Source of the DNA: JBKPCD01 sp046727175
Lineage (GTDB): Bacteria > Acidobacteriota > Vicinamibacteria > Vicinamibacterales > 2-12-FULL-66-21
Reading direction: 5' to 3'
Assembly: GCA_046727175.1 (NCBI GenBank)
Contig: JBKPCD010000141.1
Span: forward strand, 1-31,855
DNA: 31,855 nucleotides
Shown here: piece after piece, positions 26,702 to 31,855 of the stretch
Position numbering within the stretch: the stretch's first letter is position 1
Layout of the letters: every line of letters begins with the position of its first letter
The notes under the pieces: generated by a model
Told to the model about the DNA's origin: nothing
What the model saw: the letters and a program-made list of their open reading frames with translations, nothing else
Database searches by the model: none
Made by a program: the position numbers and the translations under genes

Positions 26702-29675
26702 ATGATTCAGGACCGAGTCGCGACGACCGCTCGCTGGAGACGCGCTCGCCAGATTTTCGACGAGCTCGTCGATCTCGACGCCGCCGAACGGGCACGCGGC
26801 CTCTCGGAGGCGTGCGGCGGCGACACGGATCTCCGCCGCGAAGTCGAATCCCTGCTCTCCCACGATCGATCGTCGAACGACACCTTCGAGCGACTCGTCG
26901 CCGAAGCAGCGCTCGAACTTGGCGCCGGATCGACGAAGGAGGATTTCAGCCCGATCCCCCCGGTCATCGGCCGCTACCGGATTCTCGCGAGGCTCGGCGA
27001 GGGCGGCATGGGTGAGATTTTCCTGGCCGAAGACACAAGCCTCGGCCGGCGCGTTGCGATCAAACTGCCGTCGACGCGACTGGCAGGCGACGCCGAGACG
27101 CGGCTGAAGCTTCTGCAGGAAGCGCGCGCCGCCGCGACGATCAATCACCCGCACGTGTGTGTCGTTCACGAAGTCGGCGAGGGGCCGTCCGGTCGCCCGT
27201 TCATCGCCATGGAGTACGTCGAAGGAGAGACACTCGCGGAGCGCCTGCAGCGCGGCCGGCTCTCTCCTGCCGAAGTGTCCGAAGCTCGGGCAGCAGGCCG
27301 CGAGCGCGTTGCAGGAGGCTCACTCGAGAGGCGTCGTTCACCGCGATCTCAAGCCGTCCAACATCATACTGACACCGCACGGCGTCAAGCTTCTCGATTT
27401 CGGTCTGGCAAGCGTCGCGCAATCTGCGATCGCGAACGAAGGAACACCTGGCGTCGTGTTCGCGGGCACGATCCCGTACATGAGCCCTGAACAGATCCGC
27501 GCGGAAGACGTGGATCATCGCACCGATCTGTACTCGCTCGGCGTCGTTCTGTACGAGGCCGCTGCGGGACATCGTCCGTTCGACGCGCGGACACCTTTCG
27601 AGCTGTGTGAATCCATTCTGAAATCCGAGCCGCCCACCGAGGCGGTCGAGAATCTGCCGAAGGCGATCGATCGCGTAATCCGTCGCGCGCTCGCGAAGAG
27701 TCGCGTCGATCGGTACCAGAGCGCCGCCGAACTGTCGGCCGATCTCTCCGATCTCGTTGCAGAGACTCGTGCCGCGCGATCGCGTCGGCTCGCGCTTGCA
27801 GTCGTTGCGGCGGCGATCGTGGGTGCGCTCACGTACTCGCTCACTCCCCGGTCGTCGACGTTCCCTGCGCCACACCGCGACACCGTTCTCATCGTGGACT
27901 TCGCAAACGCGACGCGGGATCCGGCGTTCGACGGCACGCTGAAGCAGGCGCTGATCGGGCAGCTGCAGCAGACACCGTTCCTGAGTCTCTTTCCCGAAGA
28001 CGGCGTACGGGAGACGCTGCGGCTCATGTCGCGGTCATCGGAGGAGCGGCTGACAAGTGAGGCTGCCCTGGAGATCTGCCAGCGACGAGGTATCAAAGCC
28101 TGGATCGGCGGTTCGATCGCACCGCTCGGCAGACGATATGTCATCACCCTCGATGCCCTGGACGGCCAAACCGGAAAGCTGCTGACGCGCGAGCGGATCG
28201 AAGCTGACACCAGGGTCGAAGTGCTGCCCGCGCTCGGCAAGATTGCCATCCAGCTTCGACAGAAACTCGGCGAGCCGTATCAATCCATTCAGAAGTTCAA
28301 CTCGCCGATCGAACAGGCGACGACCAGCTCGCTCGACGCGCTGAGAGCGTACGCGCTTGGCGTCGAGCAGGCAGGACGGGGCAATTACCCCGTGGCGGTC
28401 TCGCTCTACGAGCGTGCCATTCAGATCGACCCCAGGTTTGCGGTCGCCCACGAAGCGCTCGCTCGCGAGCAGATCAATTCCGGGTACTCGCAAGAAGTCG
28501 TGGCCGCGGCGGCGACGCGCGCGTACGAGCTGCGCGGTCGCGCAACCGAGCAGGAGAAACTGAGCATCGCGGCGCTGTACCACTCGCGCGTGAACGGCGA
28601 TCTCGAGCAATCGATAGAGACGGGGGAACGGTGGAAGAGGACTTTCCCGCTCGAGTGGCGACCGTATCATCTCCTCGGAGATCTCTACAACGCCACGGCT
28701 CAATACGAGAAGGCCGTCGAAGCCGCGCGCGAAGCGGTCAGGCTCAATCCGGACGTGGCGGCCGCGTACTCGAACCTGGCGGGCTCGCTCTTCGCGCTCG
28801 ATCGCTTCGACGAGGCGCGGACGATCTACCGCGAAGCGATGGCGCGGGGTCTCGATGCGCCCGAGTATCATGCATACCTTTGGAGGATCGCGTACTACCT
28901 GGGCGACACGGAGGGCGCCCAGCAGGAGCTCGACTGGGCGGCCGCGAGCTCGACGTGGGCGTTCAACATGGCTTCGCTTGCATCGGCGCTTCAGGGGCGC
29001 TGGCGCGACGCGCAACGGTCCTCACAGGAAGCAACCGAGTTCTTCGATGCCCGTGACTTGAAGGGATTCGCCGCTATGGCCGCACGGTACGACGCCGTCA
29101 CCGGCGCGCTGGTTGGCGATTGCACGGCGACGCGAAGAAGAACGCAACAAACGCTCGGTCCGTCGGAGCCCGTCGACGAGCAGGCGAGAGCCATCGCGGC
29201 GCTTGCCATCTGCGGTGAGAGCAGCGGCGCCGCGGCGTTTGCGGCGCGCTTGAAACAGCAGCATCCGCGCGACACGATGCTGAATCGCGTGTGGCTGCCC
29301 CTCATGCGCGCAGCCGTCTCGCTCGATCGCGAGCCCGCTCAGGCCATCGACGCATTGCGGACAGCCGCACCGTACGAAGGCGCGGCGGAGTCGTGGCCAA
29401 TCTACCTGCGCGGTCTGGCGCTCCTGCGTGCTGGCCGGGGAAACGACGCACGCATCGAGTTTCAAAAGATTCTCAGCCACCGCGGCCGAACGTTCTGGGT
29501 GCCGTTCTATCCGCTCGCGCACCTTGGCGTGGCACGCGCAGCGGCGATGACCGGCGACGGCACGGCCGCCGGGCGCGCGTACCGCGAGTTCTTCGCGTTG
29601 TGGAAGGAAGCGGATTCTGATCTGCCGGTGCTCGTGGAGGCCAAGAAGGAGTACGGCAGCCTGTCAGCTCAGTGA
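26702..29675 (+). pseudogene. Ser/Thr protein kinase-TPR gene with a frameshift inside the kinase domain (kinase 5)
   Basis: From ATG 26702 the frame codes an N-terminal helical region (RARQIFDELVDLDAAERARG) and the first part of a kinase: GEGGMGEI (99-106), K121, MEYVEGETLAERLQRGRLSPAEV. After codons near 27278-27281 (gtg tcc g) homology jumps to another frame (KLGQQAASALQEAHSRGVVHRDLKPSN), which then runs unbroken to 29675. One extra base, or two missing, at about 27281 explains it. The second frame holds HRDLKPSN (27339-27362), DFG (27396-27404), a membrane helix (about 27789-27839), a TolB-like domain and TPRs. Unrepaired, the product is a 262-residue truncated protein lacking the catalytic loop. 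No slippery motif for programmed shifting is evident. It overlaps the convergent sigma gene by 12 nt. Confidence 0.85.
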
Positions 29676-30221
29676 GAGCTCTCTCCGGAGCCATGCGCGC
29701 GCGTGGCGCAGATCGCGATCCACGGACGCCTCTGAAATACCGACCAGCTCCCCGATCTCGGGATATGTGAGCCCACCGAAGTACGAGAGCTCGACGATCT
29801 CCGCCTGACGAGCGTCGAGCTCGCGGAGACGCTCCATCGCTTCATCGAGCGCCAGGACATCGATTGGGTTCGCGTCCGGCGCCGGAATGGGTCCGGTCAG
29901 GGTCACGTGCAAGGCATCGCCGCCCCGCTTGTCGGCGCGCCTGGCGCGCGCGTGCTCGACGAGGATTCGCCGCATGACACGGGCGGCCACGCTGAGAAAA
30001 TGCGTGCGGTTCTTCCAGTCGACGTCCGCCTTGACGAGTCGCAGGTACGCCTCGTGCACCAGCATGGTCGGCTGCAACGAGTGCGCGGCCGCCTCGCGCC
30101 GGAGCTGGCCGCGCGCGAGCCGGCGAAGCTCCTCGTACACGAGAGGAATCAATCGCGCGTAGGCATCCTTACTGCCGGCGCGCCACTCCTGCAGCAACTG
30201 CGCGATCGATTCAGGCTCCAT
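29664..30221 (-). CDS. ECF RNA polymerase sigma factor
   Basis: 185 residues from ATG 30221, with GGGGAGG/GAGG just upstream; a longer frame to 30320 has no homology. Region 2 is about 15-95 (LIPLVYEELRRLARGQLRRE, SLQPTMLVHEAYLRL, FLSVAARVMRRILVEHARARRADKRGG). Region 4 is about 125-183 (LDARQAEIVELSYFGGLTYPEIGELVGISEASVDRDLRHARAWL). The pattern is that of the ECF group often found beside Ser/Thr kinase-TPR genes in Acidobacteria and Planctomycetes. It is convergent with kinase 5 (12-nt overlap) and divergent from a secreted protein gene. No anti-sigma factor is adjacent. Confidence 0.9.
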   Translation of the reverse strand: MEPESIAQLLQEWRAGSKDAYARLIPLVYEELRRLARGQLRREAAAHSLQPTMLVHEAYLRLVKADVDWKNRTHFLSVAARVMRRILVEHARARRADKRGGDALHVTLTGPIPAPDANPIDVLALDEAMERLRELDARQAEIVELSYFGGLTYPEIGELVGISEASVDRDLRHARAWLRRELSLS

Positions 30222-30259
30222 TCCTCGCCTCCCCGCTCGAGGCCGACACCGTGCTGGTT

Positions 30260-30297
30260 GTATGCGATGAGGGGATTCTGCCACTGAATTCGCATAC
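30260..30297. promoter_or_regulatory. Spaced inverted repeat upstream of the sigma factor gene
   Basis: gtatgcga (30260-30267) and tcgcatac (30290-30297) are perfect complements 22 bp apart, so the half-sites are about 30 bp centre to centre (three helical turns). It lies 39-76 bp before the sigma start and well upstream of the divergent secreted-protein gene, a plausible operator position. Confidence 0.4.
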
Positions 30298-30443
30298 CTG
30301 GGCAGGAATCCTTTCAACAACTCACGAGAAGGTCACGAAGGGCCCGCTCGCGCCGCCGCAGCTCGATCTATTCCTCTCGACCGTCAAAAGAGACGGAGGA
30401 CAGCGCGATCCCTGGCTCGAGGCCTGAATGAAGGAGTGCCGCC

Positions 30444-30950
30444 ATGCGACTGATGTGTCGAGTGTTGATGGTCGGATGTGTGCTCGCGGGCGCGACGAGC
30501 GCGTCGGCGCAAACGAAGTTCACGGGCAAATGCAGCCAGGGAAAACCGGACCCGAACCACGTGATCAAAGTCGACGATCGTGCCAACCACGCGTTGGTGC
30601 TCGGGCAGGTTACCTGCACGTGGTCCGGCGGTGAGGTCGCGGGCCTCGCCCTCAAGTCCGAGGTCGACACTGTCGTCTCCGACATGACGGGCACGACCTC
30701 CCGGGATCGCGGCTACGGTGTGGGGACGGCGGCGAACGGCGACAAGTACTACGTCCGCTTCGAGGGCACGACCAACTACAAGGGCGAAGCGCCGACGACG
30801 GCGACGTGCACCTGGACGTTCACCGGCGGCACAGGGAAGCTGCGCGGACTGACCGGAAAAGGTACGTGCAACGGCACGTTCGACGCTAGCGGCGGCGCGG
30901 TGTTCGACGTCGTCGGCGAGTACTCGATCGCGCCAACCACGGCGAAGTAG
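30444..30950 (+). CDS. Secreted protein, possible beta-barrel, unknown function
   Basis: 168 residues. AAGGAG (30431-30436) lies 7 nt before ATG 30444. Residues 1-22 are a signal peptide (VLMVGCVLAGATSASAQ). The mature part is rich in Gly, Thr and alternating hydrophobic strands (VTCTWSGGEVAGLAL, KYYVRFEGTTNYKG, ATCTWTFTGGTGKLRGLTGKGTCNGTF), with C30, C58, C113 and C127 as probable disulfides. The GTGKLRGLTGKGT segment resembles allene-oxide-cyclase/dirigent-like barrels, but this is a weak resemblance. It heads a run of three small genes on the plus strand. Confidence 0.8.
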   Translation: MRLMCRVLMVGCVLAGATSASAQTKFTGKCSQGKPDPNHVIKVDDRANHALVLGQVTCTWSGGEVAGLALKSEVDTVVSDMTGTTSRDRGYGVGTAANGDKYYVRFEGTTNYKGEAPTTATCTWTFTGGTGKLRGLTGKGTCNGTFDASGGAVFDVVGEYSIAPTTAK

Positions 30951-31000
30951 ACGCTGCGGCGAGCCTGTTGCTTGTTCATTCCCATGAAAGAGAGGTAGCC

Positions 31001-31405
31001 ATGCTGGGCGACACACTCGGGAACGTGACGGGGAAGATCGTTCTTCAGCGGGCGCTGGCCTCACCCTCGGGCGCGGCTCGAACGGAGACCACCCAGCGCG
31101 GAAGTGGAACGCTGCTCGGTGTCGGATATCAAGAGATGAGTACATACGAGTCCGAGATTCGGCCGGACGGCACGGTGTTCGGGTCGGGTCAGGGCATCTA
31201 CATGGGAGCCGGGGGCGAGGTGGCGACCTGGGTGGGCCAGGGCGTCGGCACGTTTTCGAAGAATGGCGGTGTGAGTTTTCGCGGCGCGATCTACGTGTAC
31301 TCGACATCCGCAAAGTGGCAGCGTCTGAACGCCGTCGCGAGCGTCTTCGAATACGAGGTCGACGCCACCGACAACTACAAGGCCACGTTGACTGAATGGA
31401 AGTAG
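31001..31405 (+). CDS. Conserved hypothetical protein, 134 residues
   Basis: Start ATG 31001 is preceded by AGAGG (30991-30995); an upstream in-frame start at 30968 lacks one. No signal peptide. The sequence is beta-rich, with GNVTGKIVLQRAL, SGTLLGVGYQEMSTYESEIRPDGTVFGSGQG, EVATWVGQGVGTF and FEYEVDATDNYKATLTEWK. This pattern (GKLLGV..., GQGV, ATW.GQG.G, FEYEVD) matches a widespread small uncharacterised bacterial family as far as I recall. The function is unknown. It lies 50 bp after the secreted protein gene and 40 bp before the next, so the three are probably one operon. Confidence 0.8.
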   Translation: MLGDTLGNVTGKIVLQRALASPSGAARTETTQRGSGTLLGVGYQEMSTYESEIRPDGTVFGSGQGIYMGAGGEVATWVGQGVGTFSKNGGVSFRGAIYVYSTSAKWQRLNAVASVFEYEVDATDNYKATLTEWK

Positions 31406-31445
31406 ACCAATCGCAATCCGCCGAATACAACATCGGAGGGGACAA

Positions 31446-31855
31446 ATGAAAACGATGTTTAAAGGTCTGTTGGCCGGACTGCTCGTCGCGGCGGTGGCCA
31501 CGCCGCTCGTCGCTCAAGTGTACAAGTACTTCACGCCGGGGACGGTCTGGACCGTCACGATGATCCGAATCGCGCCGGGCATGGACCAGATGTACATGCA
31601 GTATCTCGATGGGCAGTTCAAGAAGTCGGAGGACGCGCAGGTCAAGGCGGGACTCCAGAAGTCGTACAAGATCCTCCGAACGATGGACGACGGCGGAGCG
31701 TGGAACATGCTCATCCTTCGTGAATACGCGAGCCTCTCGGCCATCGAGGCGAACGTAGAAAAGGCCGACGCGTTGGCACAGCAGACCGAGGGTACCGATC
31801 AGGTTCAGATGAAGGGATACGAGGACCGAAGCAAGTACCGCGAAGTTGTGGGGAC
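31446..31855 (+). CDS. Secreted hypothetical protein, 3' end beyond the window
   Basis: An ATG at 31446, preceded by GGAGGG (31435-31440), opens a frame that stays open for the remaining 136 codons. Residues 1-25 are a signal peptide (MKTMFKGLLAGLLVAAVATPLVAQ). The mature part (TVTMIRIAPGMDQMYMQYL, then WNMLILREYASLSAIEANVEKADAL) has the beta-alpha pattern of a dimeric alpha/beta-barrel (ABM-like) protein, which is a guess from layout alone. It is third in the small-gene run. Confidence 0.8.
   Translation, partial: MKTMFKGLLAGLLVAAVATPLVAQVYKYFTPGTVWTVTMIRIAPGMDQMYMQYLDGQFKKSEDAQVKAGLQKSYKILRTMDDGGAWNMLILREYASLSAIEANVEKADALAQQTEGTDQVQMKGYEDRSKYREVVG

Overview
The window is high-GC bacterial DNA. 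It looks chromosomal and Acidobacteriota-like, most plausibly a Vicinamibacteria/subdivision 6 relative. Three things suggest this: several long Ser/Thr kinases fused to TPR tails, ECF sigma factors next to them, and an ABC-less FtsX/MacB-type permease of the 'acidobacterial duplicated orphan permease' kind. The taxonomic call is an inference from gene content; no marker gene or rRNA is present. I see no tRNA, rRNA, CRISPR array or complete insertion sequence.

Left part (1-8125): the tail of an ECF sigma factor, then a fatty-acid beta-oxidation locus. On the minus strand SDR oxidoreductase, acyl-CoA ligase (FadD-like) and a fused enoyl-CoA hydratase/3-hydroxyacyl-CoA dehydrogenase (FadB/FadJ-like) are read in that order. 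A VLCAD-type acyl-CoA dehydrogenase and an MFS transporter diverge from them on the plus strand. Activation, first oxidation, hydration and second oxidation are covered, but no thiolase is here. The SDR has a good sigma70-like promoter placed so that its mRNA should be nearly leaderless.

Middle (8126-23222): four of the five Ser/Thr kinase-TPR proteins. Kinase 1 has no membrane segment. Kinase 2 has one and is translationally coupled to a small secreted protein. Kinase 3 is interrupted by an in-frame TAG. Kinase 4 is coupled by an ATGA overlap to an ECF-type sigma factor. Between them lie a secreted metallo-beta-lactamase-fold protein, a secreted cupin, a SagB-type peptide dehydrogenase and an 87-residue basic protein of different base composition just upstream of SagB. 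The sigma factor, kinase 4, the small protein and SagB are read in one direction with short gaps and may be one transcription unit, possibly a peptide-modification cassette.

Right part (23223-31855): a repeat-rich intergenic stretch, a 91-residue hypothetical protein, the orphan permease, a frameshifted fifth kinase, a convergent ECF sigma factor, and three small genes of unknown function, two of them with clear signal peptides, the last running off the end.

Repeats: REP-like palindromes headed by GTAG occur as a pair at 18361-18415 and as a single unit inside the acyl-CoA dehydrogenase gene (6225-6250). A second element with conserved ends and variable core occurs at 8141-8207 and 23329-23539. 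Two of the five kinase genes are broken by single lesions, which is either real decay or sequencing error; this can be tested directly.
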